This document shows, one piece after another, positions 1 through 7,216 of a stretch of 12,381 nt of DNA; the stretch's first letter is position 1, and every line of letters starts with the position of its first letter. The notes beneath the pieces were generated by a model that saw only the letters and a list, made by a program, of their open reading frames with translations, did no database searches and was not told where the DNA came from. A program made the position numbers and the translations under genes. The DNA lies in the NCBI GenBank assembly GCA_900317065.1, contig ONFK01000019.1, positions 1 through 12,381 of the forward strand. Reading direction: 5' to 3'. This DNA is from an uncultured Bacteroidales bacterium. Its GTDB lineage: Bacteria; Bacteroidota; Bacteroidia; Bacteroidales; UBA932.

Positions 1-1160
1 GCCGGGTTCTTCGATGTGATGTCGGCGTTGCACAGCGTCATCAGGTCGTCGATGTCGTCGCCGGCGTCGAACAGCAGCCTGCGGACGGCGGAGTCGGTCA
101 CCTCTTCGTCCACCAGGGCGATGGGACGCATGTGCAGCCACACCATCTTCTTGACGAACTTCAGTTTGTCGTCGAGCGGGAGCTTCAGCGAAGAAAAGAT
201 TCTGGGAACCATTTTCGAGCCGACCACATCGTGCCCGTGGAAGGTCCAGCCGAGTTTCGGGTCGTAACGCTTGACCTGCGCCTTCCCTATGTCGTGGAGG
301 AGCGCCGCCCAGCGGAGCCAGAGATTGCCGGATGCTTCCGCCACATTGTCGAGCACGGCGAGGGTGTGGGCGAAAATGTCTTTGTGCCCGCGTCCGTCAA
401 TGGTCTCCACTCCCTTCAGAGCCGTAATCTGAGGCAGCACGTAAGGCAGGAGTCCGGCCTCGTCCATCAGGTAGAATGCCATGGAAGGATGGTCGCAGAG
501 GAGCATCTTGTTGAGCTCTTCCGCTATCCTCTCTTTGGTGAGTATCTCCATTCTCGGGGCCATTCTCCGCATGGACTCCATGGATTCGGGGACTATGGTG
601 AACCGGTGTTCGGGGGTGCTCAGCTTCGTGGCGAAGCGGACCGCCCTCAGCATGCGCAGGGGATCGTCCGAGTAGGTCGTGTCCGGGTCGAGGGGCGTGC
701 GGATGATGCCCGCGGCAAGATCGCGTATGCCTCCGAAAGGATCGACGAGCGCGCCGAAATCCTCTTCCTGGAGGGAGAAGGCCATGGCGTTGATGGTGAA
801 ATCCCTTCGCAGCTGATCGTCTTCGATGGTGCCGTTCTCGACTATGGGATTGCGCGATTCGCGGCGGTAGGACTCTTTCCGGGCTCCCACGAATTCGATC
901 TCGTCTCCTTCGAAGCGGAGCATGGCTGTGCCGAAGTTCTTGAAATACGATACGTACTTGCCGGTTTTTTCTCCTACGGCGCGCGCGAAGTCTATCCCGC
1001 TTCCTTCGACGACTATGTCGATATCGTTGCAGGGGCGTTCGAGGAAGCAGTCCCGGACATATCCGCCTATGGCGAATGCGCGCACGTTCCTTTCGCGGGC
1101 GACGTCACTCACTATGTGGAATATCTCTTTCTGAACGTATTGGGCTGTTACTGTGGACAT
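1..1160 (-). CDS. cca: CCA-adding tRNA nucleotidyltransferase, HD-domain type (C-terminus missing)
   Basis: Adds or repairs the 3' CCA of tRNAs in the cytoplasm. I translated the minus strand from the ATG at 1160; the frame stays open for 386 residues to the left edge, so the C-terminus is missing. Visible class II nucleotidyltransferase motifs: GGYVRD (32-37), the metal-binding DID aspartates D46 and D48, RRDFTINA (118-125), DDPLRMLRAVRF (165-176) and KERIAEEL (209-216). An HD phosphohydrolase domain follows, with H265, the HDIGK motif at 289-293 and HGH at 308-310. The family member with an HD domain may also remove 2',3'-cyclic phosphates from tRNA ends (family knowledge). A poly(A) polymerase is the main alternative; the motifs alone do not fully separate the two. 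The start overlaps the upstream gene by 13 nt, so it is the third gene of the holA operon. The tRNA gene in this window already encodes CCA, so here the enzyme would act in repair or on other tRNAs. Confidence 0.93.
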   Translation of the reverse strand, partial: MSTVTAQYVQKEIFHIVSDVARERNVRAFAIGGYVRDCFLERPCNDIDIVVEGSGIDFARAVGEKTGKYVSYFKNFGTAMLRFEGDEIEFVGARKESYRRESRNPIVENGTIEDDQLRRDFTINAMAFSLQEEDFGALVDPFGGIRDLAAGIIRTPLDPDTTYSDDPLRMLRAVRFATKLSTPEHRFTIVPESMESMRRMAPRMEILTKERIAEELNKMLLCDHPSMAFYLMDEAGLLPYVLPQITALKGVETIDGRGHKDIFAHTLAVLDNVAEASGNLWLRWAALLHDIGKAQVKRYDPKLGWTFHGHDVVGSKMVPRIFSSLKLPLDDKLKFVKKMVWLHMRPIALVDEEVTDSAVRRLLFDAGDDIDDLMTLCNADITSKNP

Positions 1161-1564
1161 TGCTGAATCATTTCGGAATATGTTGGAATGCGGTCCAGCG
1201 GAAGGAAGGCGGAGCCGCTGCGCATGTAGGCATAAGTGTCTTTGCCGTTGGTCAAGAAGATGTAAGCTACTTGCTGGACGGAGTGGTAGCGAAGGGCCTG
1301 CTCGGCGACGGCGGCATCTATCTGCACGTCCGGCCGCTTGCATTCCACCACGGCAAGCGGATTGCCGTTCCTGGAGTAAACCATTATGTCCGCCCTCCAT
1401 GGCTTGCTGCCCGCTTTCATCTGCACCTCGCTCATCATGAGCCACTCCGGAACGCCCGCACTGTCCCTGAGCACGCCGATGAACCACTGCCTCACTTTCT
1501 CTTCGGGAGTGGCTGCCACCCATTTGCGGCGCAGGGGGTCGTAGTATTTATCCTGTTCAGGCAT
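1148..1564 (-). CDS. Small PD-(D/E)XK nuclease-fold protein, HsdR N-terminal-like
   Basis: A 138-residue protein resembling only the N-terminal nuclease domain of type I restriction subunit HsdR (the HSDR_N_2 type). The active-site pattern is intact: a PEEKVRQ helix (20-26), RAD with D59, then ECK with E74 and K76. A QxxxY element (Q89, Y93) matches the one that follows the catalytic core in HsdR proteins. The helicase and translocase domains of HsdR (full length near 1000 residues) are absent, and no hsdM or hsdS lies nearby. There is no signal peptide, so it is cytoplasmic. It starts inside the end of holA (ATGCCTGA, 8-nt overlap) and overlaps cca by 13 nt, so all three are probably co-translated. 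From memory, similar stand-alone proteins sit next to holA in other Bacteroidetes. The fold assignment is fairly secure; the biological role and any nuclease activity are unknown. Confidence 0.85.
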   Translation of the reverse strand: MPEQDKYYDPLRRKWVAATPEEKVRQWFIGVLRDSAGVPEWLMMSEVQMKAGSKPWRADIMVYSRNGNPLAVVECKRPDVQIDAAVAEQALRYHSVQQVAYIFLTNGKDTYAYMRSGSAFLPLDRIPTYSEMIQQCPQ

Positions 1565-2597
1565 TCAGAATCTTCGCTGTCAGTTCTATGAGCAGATCGG
1601 CGGGGGAGAGTGCGGCACCATCTCCGCCTTTGCCCAGATAGTCGAATTCGCAGAGCATCGAAATCACCTTCATCGCGGATTTCGCAGGATAATTGCGGGT
1701 TGCGGCGTCGTAATCCCTCACGAAGAAGGGATTCACTCCGAGTACGGCCGCCCTCTCCTGCGGATTCATCCGGGGATTCTGCATCAGGGCCGCCTCATAC
1801 TTGAGGATGCGGTAGAAGTGGGTATAGAGTGCGCTGACCGCCATGGGCATGGCGAATTTCGCCTCGTTGCCAAGGTGGGTGGCAATCCTGATCGCCTTTG
1901 CGGAGTTCTTGAGGGAGAGTTCCCTGGCAAGTTCAAAAATGCTGAACTGGCGGGAGATGCCCACGTTCTTCTCTATATCTTCGACACGGATGTGCGTGGC
2001 GCCTTCCGGCAGATTGCGAAGAAGCTTTTCGGTCTCCGCTACAATGACGCCAAGATCGGTACCTGCGGATTCGCCGAGCAGGGCCGCGGCAGGAGGATCG
2101 ATTTCAAGCCCGCGTCCCGCATAATAGGAACTGATCCACCGGGCAATCTCGTAGTCGCGTATCGATGGGGAATCCACCACTACGCCGGTCTTCTGCACGG
2201 CCTTGTACAAGGCACGGCGCTTGTCCGCGGACGCCTTGTGCATCAGGATGACAAGGACTGTGGAATCGAGCGGTTCCGAGCAGTATACGGCAAGATCCTC
2301 CAGACCTTTCATCTGCTGGGCTTCCTTGACGACTACCAACTGCCTTTCGGCCATCATCGGATATCGCCTTGCCGTGGTCACGATCTGGGAAGCCGTAACG
2401 TCCGACCCGTAGCAGACGGTTTCGTTGAAATCTTTTTCGTAGTCCTGCAGGCAGTTGTCGACAATGGCCTGGCAGACCAGCTCCGGATAGTATGGCTCGT
2501 CTCCCATCAGAAGATAAACCGGAGCGAAACGCCCTGACCGGACGTCGCTTATGATAGCTTCGCACTGCTGTGCGACATTTATGCTTCCTTTGGCCAT
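1557..2597 (-). CDS. holA: DNA polymerase III delta subunit (clamp loader)
   Basis: The delta subunit opens the beta sliding clamp within the clamp-loader complex during chromosome replication. At 346 residues it has the usual family length. The N-terminal AAA+-like domain carries GDEPYYPE (32-39), the family's substitute for a Walker A loop, and the stretch YPMMAERQLVVVKEAQ (79-94), typical of delta subunits at the end of domain I. The C-terminal part (about 210-346) is helical and fits the collar domain. The ATG at 2597 is preceded directly by an in-frame TAA (2610-2612), so no longer start is possible. It is the first gene of the operon with the HsdR-N-like gene and cca. A TAATTTTG box 7 nt upstream of the ATG suggests an almost leaderless mRNA. 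Confidence 0.93.
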   Translation of the reverse strand: MAKGSINVAQQCEAIISDVRSGRFAPVYLLMGDEPYYPELVCQAIVDNCLQDYEKDFNETVCYGSDVTASQIVTTARRYPMMAERQLVVVKEAQQMKGLEDLAVYCSEPLDSTVLVILMHKASADKRRALYKAVQKTGVVVDSPSIRDYEIARWISSYYAGRGLEIDPPAAALLGESAGTDLGVIVAETEKLLRNLPEGATHIRVEDIEKNVGISRQFSIFELARELSLKNSAKAIRIATHLGNEAKFAMPMAVSALYTHFYRILKYEAALMQNPRMNPQERAAVLGVNPFFVRDYDAATRNYPAKSAMKVISMLCEFDYLGKGGDGAALSPADLLIELTAKILNA

Positions 2598-2604
2598 ATC
2601 TGCA

Positions 2605-2612
2605 CAAAATTA
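2605..2612 (-). promoter_or_regulatory. Candidate -7 box for the holA operon
   Basis: The minus strand reads TAATTTTG, which matches the Bacteroidetes -7 consensus TAnnTTTG. Only 7 nt separate it from the holA ATG, so transcription would begin about 2-4 nt before the start codon. I see no convincing TTTG -33 element at the expected 19-21 nt upstream, only AT-rich DNA. Inferred from consensus alone. Confidence 0.45.
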
Positions 2613-2626
2613 CAAAAAAATATGGT

Positions 2627-2634
2627 TATATTTG
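2627..2634 (+). promoter_or_regulatory. Candidate -7 box for the ABC exporter / nucleotidase operon
   Basis: TATATTTG is a full match to the Bacteroidetes -7 consensus and lies 24 nt before the ATG at 2659, giving a leader of about 18-20 nt. No clear -33 TTTG is visible upstream. The spacer of 61 nt between the two divergent start codons therefore holds both promoters. No strong Shine-Dalgarno sequence precedes the ATG. Confidence 0.6.
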
Positions 2635-2658
2635 TAAACTCTGAAAACATTTAAGACA

Positions 2659-3534
2659 ATGTCAATTATCGAATGCAGGCAAGTCTGCAAAAGTTTTGGT
2701 GAGAAGGTGGCGCTCGACCACGTGAGCCTCGAGATACCGGAAGGCGGTATCTTCGGACTGCTTGGTCCCAACGGGGCCGGCAAGACCACCCTCATACGTA
2801 TTATCAACAGAATTACGATACCCAACGGCGGAGAGGTTCTTTTCCGCGGGGCCCCTATCACTCAGGCGGATGTCGAAAAGATAGGATACATGCCGGAGGA
2901 ACGCGGCCTCTATCGCAAAATGAAGGTGGGCGACCAGGCGATGTATCTGGCCCAGCTCAAGGGAATGAGCGCGTCGGCGGCCCAGAAAGCCCTGAAGGAG
3001 TGGTTCATCCGCTTTGGCATCCAGGACTGGTGGGGAAAGAAGGTGGAGGAACTCTCCAAGGGTATGGCCCAGAAGCTCCAGTTCATAACCACGGTGGTGC
3101 ATAAGCCCTCCCTGATGATACTCGACGAACCTTTCAGCGGTTTCGACCCTGTAAACGCCGAGATTATCCGCAGGGAAATCCTTCGTCTCAAGGAAGAGGG
3201 AGCGACCATCATCCTTTCCACTCACAATATGGAAAGCGTGGAGGAACTCTGCGACAACATCGCCCTCATCAACAAGAGCAGGCTGGTGATCACGGGCGGA
3301 GTCACCGATATCCGCAGGGAGTATGGCAACAACAACATCGAAATCGAGTATACCGATGCCGACGGCCGCCATAGCGAGGTCGTTTCCCGTGAGAATGCCG
3401 GCAACGACGTGCTGCAGAAATACATCGACAAGGGTGTGACGGTCAATTCCTACAAGGAACTGATGCCGCGCATGAACGATATTTTCATCAAACTTGTAAC
3501 AGGCGGGGAGGCCAATGAAAATGAATCTGCATAA
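2659..3534 (+). CDS. ABC exporter ATP-binding protein, NatA-like with DUF4162 tail
   Basis: ATPase that powers the ABC-2 permease encoded next. Of 291 residues, the nucleotide-binding domain spans about 1-210: Walker A GPNGAGKTT (36-44), signature LSKGM (132-136, in place of LSGGQ), Walker B LMILDEP (152-158) and the H-loop His189 in STHNM. Where the Q-loop glutamine is usual, the protein reads GYMPEERGLY (76-85); this form is familiar from NatA/YhaQ-type exporters. Residues about 210-285 fit the C-terminal DUF4162 domain of that subgroup. The gene end overlaps the permease start by 20 nt, so the pair is translationally coupled. The substrate cannot be told from sequence; the NatAB family is named for sodium export, but many relatives have unknown cargo. 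First gene of the four-gene operon. Confidence 0.93.
   Translation: MSIIECRQVCKSFGEKVALDHVSLEIPEGGIFGLLGPNGAGKTTLIRIINRITIPNGGEVLFRGAPITQADVEKIGYMPEERGLYRKMKVGDQAMYLAQLKGMSASAAQKALKEWFIRFGIQDWWGKKVEELSKGMAQKLQFITTVVHKPSLMILDEPFSGFDPVNAEIIRREILRLKEEGATIILSTHNMESVEELCDNIALINKSRLVITGGVTDIRREYGNNNIEIEYTDADGRHSEVVSRENAGNDVLQKYIDKGVTVNSYKELMPRMNDIFIKLVTGGEANENESA
3507..3511 (+). promoter_or_regulatory. Ribosome binding site of the ABC permease
   Basis: GGAGG lies inside the end of the ATPase gene. It is 3 nt from the ATG at 3515 and 9 nt from a second in-frame ATG at 3521. The latter spacing is better, so the permease may really begin at its third residue (Met3). Confidence 0.45.
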
Positions 3535-4855
3535 AACAGGGATAGTCATTTCCCGCGAATACCTCAACAAGGTCCGGAAAAAGAGTTTTCTCATCACTAC
3601 ATTCGTAGTGCCCATACTTTTCGCAGCCATCTGCATCCTGCCTTCCCTGCTTATGCTCGGTGTCAAGGAAAAGAGCCAGAAGGTTGCGGTAATCGACAAC
3701 TCCGGCATCGTGATGCCTTATTTCGAAGACAGCGAGGCCGCCACCTTCACCGATTGCACGGGCGAGGATCCGGAAGTGGTCAAGGGCGAACTCCAGGCCC
3801 GTGGCTTTGATGTGCTCGTGGTGGTTTCCCCTCTGGATTCCGCCAGGAATGTGAGTGTGCGGACTTTCAGCAAGAAGCCCGCAGGGGTGGATTTCAGCGA
3901 AAGCATACGCTCCAAGGCGGCCAAAGCCGTGGAGCAGTACAGGATCAGCCAGTATGGCATCGAGGGGCTTGACCGCATAATGAAGGACGTGAAGGCCGAC
4001 GTTCATCTCAGCGAGTTCACGCTCGACGACAGCGGCAAGGCAACGGTATCCGAATCAGGTATCTACATGATCATTTCCATGCTCCTCGGAATGCTCATCT
4101 ATATGTTCATCGCCCTGTTCGGAGGGTCGGTGATGTCTTCGGTGATCGAAGAAAAGAGCTCCCGTGTGGTAGAGGTGCTGGTCTCCAGCGTCAAGGCTAC
4201 GGAACTGATGTTCGGCAAGATCATCGGCATAGCGCTGGTGGCCCTTACCCAGTTCGTGCTCTGGATCGCCCTAACGCTCGTTCTCGTGCTTGGAGCAAGT
4301 GCGATCTTCGGACTGGGCAACCTGGCCTCGTCTCCCGAGATGATGGAAATGGCCCAGACCGGCATGGCGGGAGTGGATATGTCCGCCGTGCAGAACAGCG
4401 AAGCTGCGGTGATATTCACGACTCTCTCCCACATTCCCTGGGGGACCCTGATCGTCTGCTTCCTCATTTTCTTCGTGCTCGGCTATCTGCTGTACGCTTC
4501 GATGTACGCTGCGATAGGATCAGCCGTGGAAAACGAGGCGGATTCGCAGCAGCTGCAGCTGCCTGTGACCATCCCCCTCATGCTCGCCTTCTTCATTGTG
4601 TTCTTCGCTTTCAAGAACCCTGACAGCGGGGTGGTCTTCTGGGGCTCGATCATTCCTTTCACATCTCCGATCGTCATGCTCGCCCGCATCCCGTACGGAG
4701 TCGCATTCTGGGAGATAGCACTGTCCATAGTGCTTCTGTTCGCGACATTCGTTGTCATGGCGTGGGCGTCGGCGAAGATATACAAGGCCGGCATCCTGAT
4801 GTTCGGTAAAAAATCAAGTTGGAGCGATCTTTGGAAATGGTTAAAGCAAAAATAG
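3515..4855 (+). CDS. ABC-2 type exporter permease, NatB-like
   Basis: Membrane partner of the preceding ATPase, in the inner membrane. Of 446 residues, one N-terminal membrane segment (about 25-49) is followed by a large soluble extracytoplasmic loop (about 50-180). A membrane core then follows, with segments near 182-203, 235-265, 309-332, 350-366 and 399-419. The stretch EEKSSRVVEVLVSSVKATEL (211-230) is the characteristic cytoplasmic coupling sequence of ABC-2 permeases. The single helix, outer loop and five- or six-helix core match the ABC2_membrane_3 layout of NatB. The start at 3515 overlaps the ATPase gene; an alternative ATG at 3521 sits at a better distance from GGAGG. The end overlaps the next gene by 19 nt. 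Substrate unknown; co-transcription with two nucleotidase lipoproteins is the only clue and is weak. Confidence 0.92.
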   Translation: MKMNLHKTGIVISREYLNKVRKKSFLITTFVVPILFAAICILPSLLMLGVKEKSQKVAVIDNSGIVMPYFEDSEAATFTDCTGEDPEVVKGELQARGFDVLVVVSPLDSARNVSVRTFSKKPAGVDFSESIRSKAAKAVEQYRISQYGIEGLDRIMKDVKADVHLSEFTLDDSGKATVSESGIYMIISMLLGMLIYMFIALFGGSVMSSVIEEKSSRVVEVLVSSVKATELMFGKIIGIALVALTQFVLWIALTLVLVLGASAIFGLGNLASSPEMMEMAQTGMAGVDMSAVQNSEAAVIFTTLSHIPWGTLIVCFLIFFVLGYLLYASMYAAIGSAVENEADSQQLQLPVTIPLMLAFFIVFFAFKNPDSGVVFWGSIIPFTSPIVMLARIPYGVAFWEIALSIVLLFATFVVMAWASAKIYKAGILMFGKKSSWSDLWKWLKQK

Positions 4856-5676
4856 TTTTCATCTGCGCGGCAGCCGCTCTGCTATGCTCCTGCTCGCACA
4901 GCTACAAGTGGCAGAAATTCAGCATCGACGGCCACCGCACCGGAGTTATGGTGCCCAGTGCAGGCAATGTCCCGGAGGCTCTCGGCACTGTTGAAAATGG
5001 CGTCTATACTTCACCTAACGGGGAAGTGTTCAAGGATGGGGCTACGCCCGTGGTGGCGGAGCTCCTCATCGGCGTCCAGCCAGCGATGGCACGGCTCAAG
5101 GAAGTGGTTGCATACGCTCCGGAGCCAATGCTCAGGACCAAGCCGGAAAGCACTCTGGGCAATTTCATCGCCGACAGGCTTTTCGCCGACGTGGCCAGAC
5201 TGGCCGCTCCTTCCGGACGGAAGGTCGATGTCGCAATCACGAATACCGGAGGTATCCGGGTTGACATCGCCAAGGGAGATGTTCTCCTGGATGACATAGT
5301 TTCCATGCTGCCGTTCGCCAATTATCTCTGTTATGTCCAGATTCCCGGCACCGAACTCCGCGGCATCTTCGAATTCATGGCCGAGAAGGGCGTGCAGTGC
5401 ATTTCCGGTGCGAGGATCGTAATCAAGGACAGGAATCTTGTGAGTGCCGAAATCGGCGGTGAACCTTTGGATGACGGGAAACTCTACGGCGTTGCCACCA
5501 TCGACTTCCTCCTGGACGGAGGCGACGGGTACAAGATCGCCCGCGGGGCTCAGGATTACCTTATCACCGATATCAAGATCGGGGACGCCATACTTGCCGA
5601 TATCCGGGAGATGACAGCACAGGGCAAGCCTCTGGAGTATTTTGTCGACGGGCGCATATTGATTCAGGAGGACTAG
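4837..5676 (+). CDS. 5'-nucleotidase C-terminal (substrate-binding) domain lipoprotein
   Basis: A 279-residue exported lipoprotein consisting only of the C-terminal domain of UshA-type 5'-nucleotidases. The N-terminus is a lipoprotein signal: basic residues, a hydrophobic run and L-C-S-C with likely lipidation at C19. Family motifs in order: ESTLGNFIADRLF (104-116), NTGGIR (136-141), LPFAN (158-162) and DFLLDGGDGY (223-232). In UshA this domain binds the nucleotide base between aromatic residues; F160 and F224 are candidates (inference). It lacks the metal-binding catalytic domain, which the next gene supplies, so the two products probably form one enzyme in the periplasm or at the outer membrane. 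I chose ATG 4837 over an in-frame TTG at 4819 because it gives a clean lipoprotein signal. It overlaps the permease gene by 19 nt. Alone it should be catalytically inactive. Confidence 0.88.
   Translation: MVKAKIVFICAAAALLCSCSHSYKWQKFSIDGHRTGVMVPSAGNVPEALGTVENGVYTSPNGEVFKDGATPVVAELLIGVQPAMARLKEVVAYAPEPMLRTKPESTLGNFIADRLFADVARLAAPSGRKVDVAITNTGGIRVDIAKGDVLLDDIVSMLPFANYLCYVQIPGTELRGIFEFMAEKGVQCISGARIVIKDRNLVSAEIGGEPLDDGKLYGVATIDFLLDGGDGYKIARGAQDYLITDIKIGDAILADIREMTAQGKPLEYFVDGRILIQED
5666..5671 (+). promoter_or_regulatory. Ribosome binding site of the metallophosphatase gene
   Basis: AGGAGG, 8 nt before the ATG at 5680 and inside the last codons of the upstream gene. A full Shine-Dalgarno match is notable here because most genes in this window lack one; it supports the start and coupled translation. 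Confidence 0.7.
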
Positions 5677-5679
5677 TTT

Positions 5680-6477
5680 ATGAAGAAGATATTTGCAATA
5701 CTTGCCGTCTGCATTGCCGCTGCAGCCTGCCAGCCACGGCTGGTAATCATTCATACCAACGATACTCACAGCCATTTCGACCCTGTTCGGGGAGGCGAGA
5801 GTGACGGACTCGGAGGCATCATCGAGAGGGCGGCGTTCGTCGACAGCATCCGGGCGAAGTATCCTGCCGAAAAAGTTCTGATGCTCCACGCAGGCGATTT
5901 CAACCAGGGAACATCCTACCACAGCGAACTCGGAGGCAGTCTGGAGCCAAAGATGGTCAACGCTCTCGGTTATGATTGCATCACGCTCGGCAATCACGAA
6001 CTTGACGAGGGTATAGAGAGCCTCGCGGAACGTCTGAGCAAAATCGACTGCCCCGTAGTGTGCGCCAACTGCGAGTTCCCGGACATTCTCCAGCAGTATG
6101 TAACTCCTACGGCCGTTATCGAACGCGGGGGGATGCGTATAGGAATCATAGGGATGGAATCCGAGATCGACAAAATGGTCGCCGCTCCCATCGCACAGCG
6201 TATCAAGCAGTTCGACAACGTGGAGACTATCAACAAGTGGACTGCGCAGTTGCGTAAGGAGGAAAAGTGCGATTTCATCATCCTTCTCAGCCACCTTGGC
6301 TATGACGTCGATCAGGAAGTCGTTCCTCAGACCAAAGGACTCGACCTGATTGTCGGTGGCCATACCCACACTTTCGTCGACGGCCTTATCTATGTAAAGG
6401 ATGCAGGGGGAAAGAAAATCCCCATCATCACTGACGGATGCTGGGGACTCGAAATGGGCCTGATCAAAATCAGGTAG
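5680..6477 (+). CDS. Calcineurin-like metallophosphatase lipoprotein (5'-nucleotidase catalytic half)
   Basis: A 265-residue lipoprotein corresponding to the catalytic N-terminal domain of UshA-type 5'-nucleotidases, which hydrolyse nucleotides or related phosphoesters outside the cytoplasm. The signal ends in AAAC with likely lipidation at C17. All two-metal ligands appear present: D28 and H30 (NDTHSHFDP), D73 (GDF), N105 with catalytic H106 (GNHE), H205 (LSHLG) and H228/H230 (GGHTH). The frame stops soon after this domain, with no C-terminal domain; that half is encoded by the gene just upstream, 3 nt away. Compared with E. coli UshA the domain order is reversed across two genes. Substrate range (AMP, UDP-sugars, 2',3'-cyclic nucleotides) cannot be read from sequence. 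It ends 1 nt from the convergent gene at 6479. Confidence 0.9.
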   Translation: MKKIFAILAVCIAAAACQPRLVIIHTNDTHSHFDPVRGGESDGLGGIIERAAFVDSIRAKYPAEKVLMLHAGDFNQGTSYHSELGGSLEPKMVNALGYDCITLGNHELDEGIESLAERLSKIDCPVVCANCEFPDILQQYVTPTAVIERGGMRIGIIGMESEIDKMVAAPIAQRIKQFDNVETINKWTAQLRKEEKCDFIILLSHLGYDVDQEVVPQTKGLDLIVGGHTHTFVDGLIYVKDAGGKKIPIITDGCWGLEMGLIKIR

Positions 6478-6478
6478 G

Positions 6479-7216
6479 CTACATCGAAAGAACGATACCG
6501 ATAGTCTGATATTTCTCTATCATATTGCTGCCCGGGATCAACGATTTCGGGCAGTATTTGTAATAGATTCCCAGGCCGTCGAAGTCGATGACCGCGAGAT
6601 AAGCATAGCGGAAGTTCTCCACCTTGCCGCCTTTTGTAAGCCGGGTGAAGTTCGTATCGTCGACAGTGTAGGCGGACTTTACCCTGTTGTAGCGGCTCAG
6701 GTTGAGGGTTCCTTCCGCACCGAAGCGCAGACTGGTACTTCCGATATGCAACGACACCGTGGCCGGGATGCCTATGCCGAAAGTGCAAATACGTGATTTG
6801 AGGTTTGAGACTCCGCCGGCAACGCTGCTGAAAGCTCCGTCGTCCCCAACAGTGAACATGGTGCTCTTAGAAATGTACCTGTCCCATTTCAGATCTGCAC
6901 CGGCGTTGAATGAAAGCCAGCTGACGGGGTTGATGCTCAGGTCGAAAACGTTGACAAACAATTCGTAGGACTGACCGAACTTGCTCCGGAAGGCGTCTCC
7001 GTCGACTTTATGCCTGCCGTATCCGATATGAGAAAGTGCATTGATTTCAAAAACGTCATTCCTGCTTTTTGCGGATTTGTGCTTTCTGATTTCAACGCTC
7101 ATGTTTTCGATTTCCGAAAGCCTGTCTTTGGCTGCGGTGCTTGTCGTGTCGTTCTGGGCGGACATGCAGAAGGATGCAAGGCCGAGAGCGAAAATGCTGA
7201 GTATATACTTTTTCAT
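6479..7216 (-). CDS. Predicted outer-membrane beta-barrel protein, uncharacterised
   Basis: A 245-residue protein I do not recognise as a named family. Residues 1-20 form a signal peptide with probable cleavage after SFCMSA. Residues about 25-52 are charged and may be helical. From about 53 onward there are alternating hydrophobic/polar stretches separated by short turns (for example ELFVNVFDLSINPVSWLSFN at 85-104, TVSLHIGSTSLRFGAEGTLN at 153-172, YAYLAVIDFDGLGIYYKY at 204-221). This is the pattern of a small outer-membrane beta-barrel like those common in Bacteroidetes. It ends in IGIVLSM, without the usual terminal aromatic residue. The ATG overlaps the sppA stop codon by one base (TAATG), so it is co-translated with sppA. 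No ligand or transport role can be assigned. Confidence 0.7.
   Translation of the reverse strand: MKKYILSIFALGLASFCMSAQNDTTSTAAKDRLSEIENMSVEIRKHKSAKSRNDVFEINALSHIGYGRHKVDGDAFRSKFGQSYELFVNVFDLSINPVSWLSFNAGADLKWDRYISKSTMFTVGDDGAFSSVAGGVSNLKSRICTFGIGIPATVSLHIGSTSLRFGAEGTLNLSRYNRVKSAYTVDDTNFTRLTKGGKVENFRYAYLAVIDFDGLGIYYKYCPKSLIPGSNMIEKYQTIGIVLSM

Noticed and set aside
132..1166. Long open frame on the plus strand opposite cca (344 codons).
   Set aside because: The minus strand encodes an unmistakable CCA-adding enzyme with all motifs. The plus frame has no recognisable domain and is a by-product of GC-rich codon use.
1148..1564. Possible type I restriction-modification system.
   Set aside because: Only the N-terminal nuclease-like domain is present. 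There is no helicase region, methyltransferase or specificity subunit nearby, and the gene is tied to housekeeping neighbours.
2662..3708. A 348-codon minus-strand frame opposite the ABC ATPase.
   Set aside because: Antisense to a well-defined ATPase with Walker A, signature and Walker B; nothing recognisable in the antisense product.
4819..4836. TTG start six codons upstream of the nucleotidase C-domain gene.
   Set aside because: It adds charged residues before the lipoprotein signal; the ATG at 4837 gives a normal signal peptide.
5011..6369. A 452-codon open frame on the minus strand running across both nucleotidase genes.
   Set aside because: It spans two real genes with clear lipoboxes and catalytic motifs. 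Its translation shows no family signature, and it lacks a credible promoter.
6459..6474. Small hairpin CCTGAT-CAAA-ATCAGG at the end of the metallophosphatase gene, and a second inverted repeat at 6528-6554 (CTGCCCG/CGGGCAG), as terminators between the convergent genes.
   Set aside because: Both lie in coding sequence and neither is followed by a clear T-tract on either strand. They may be chance; I could not support a terminator call.
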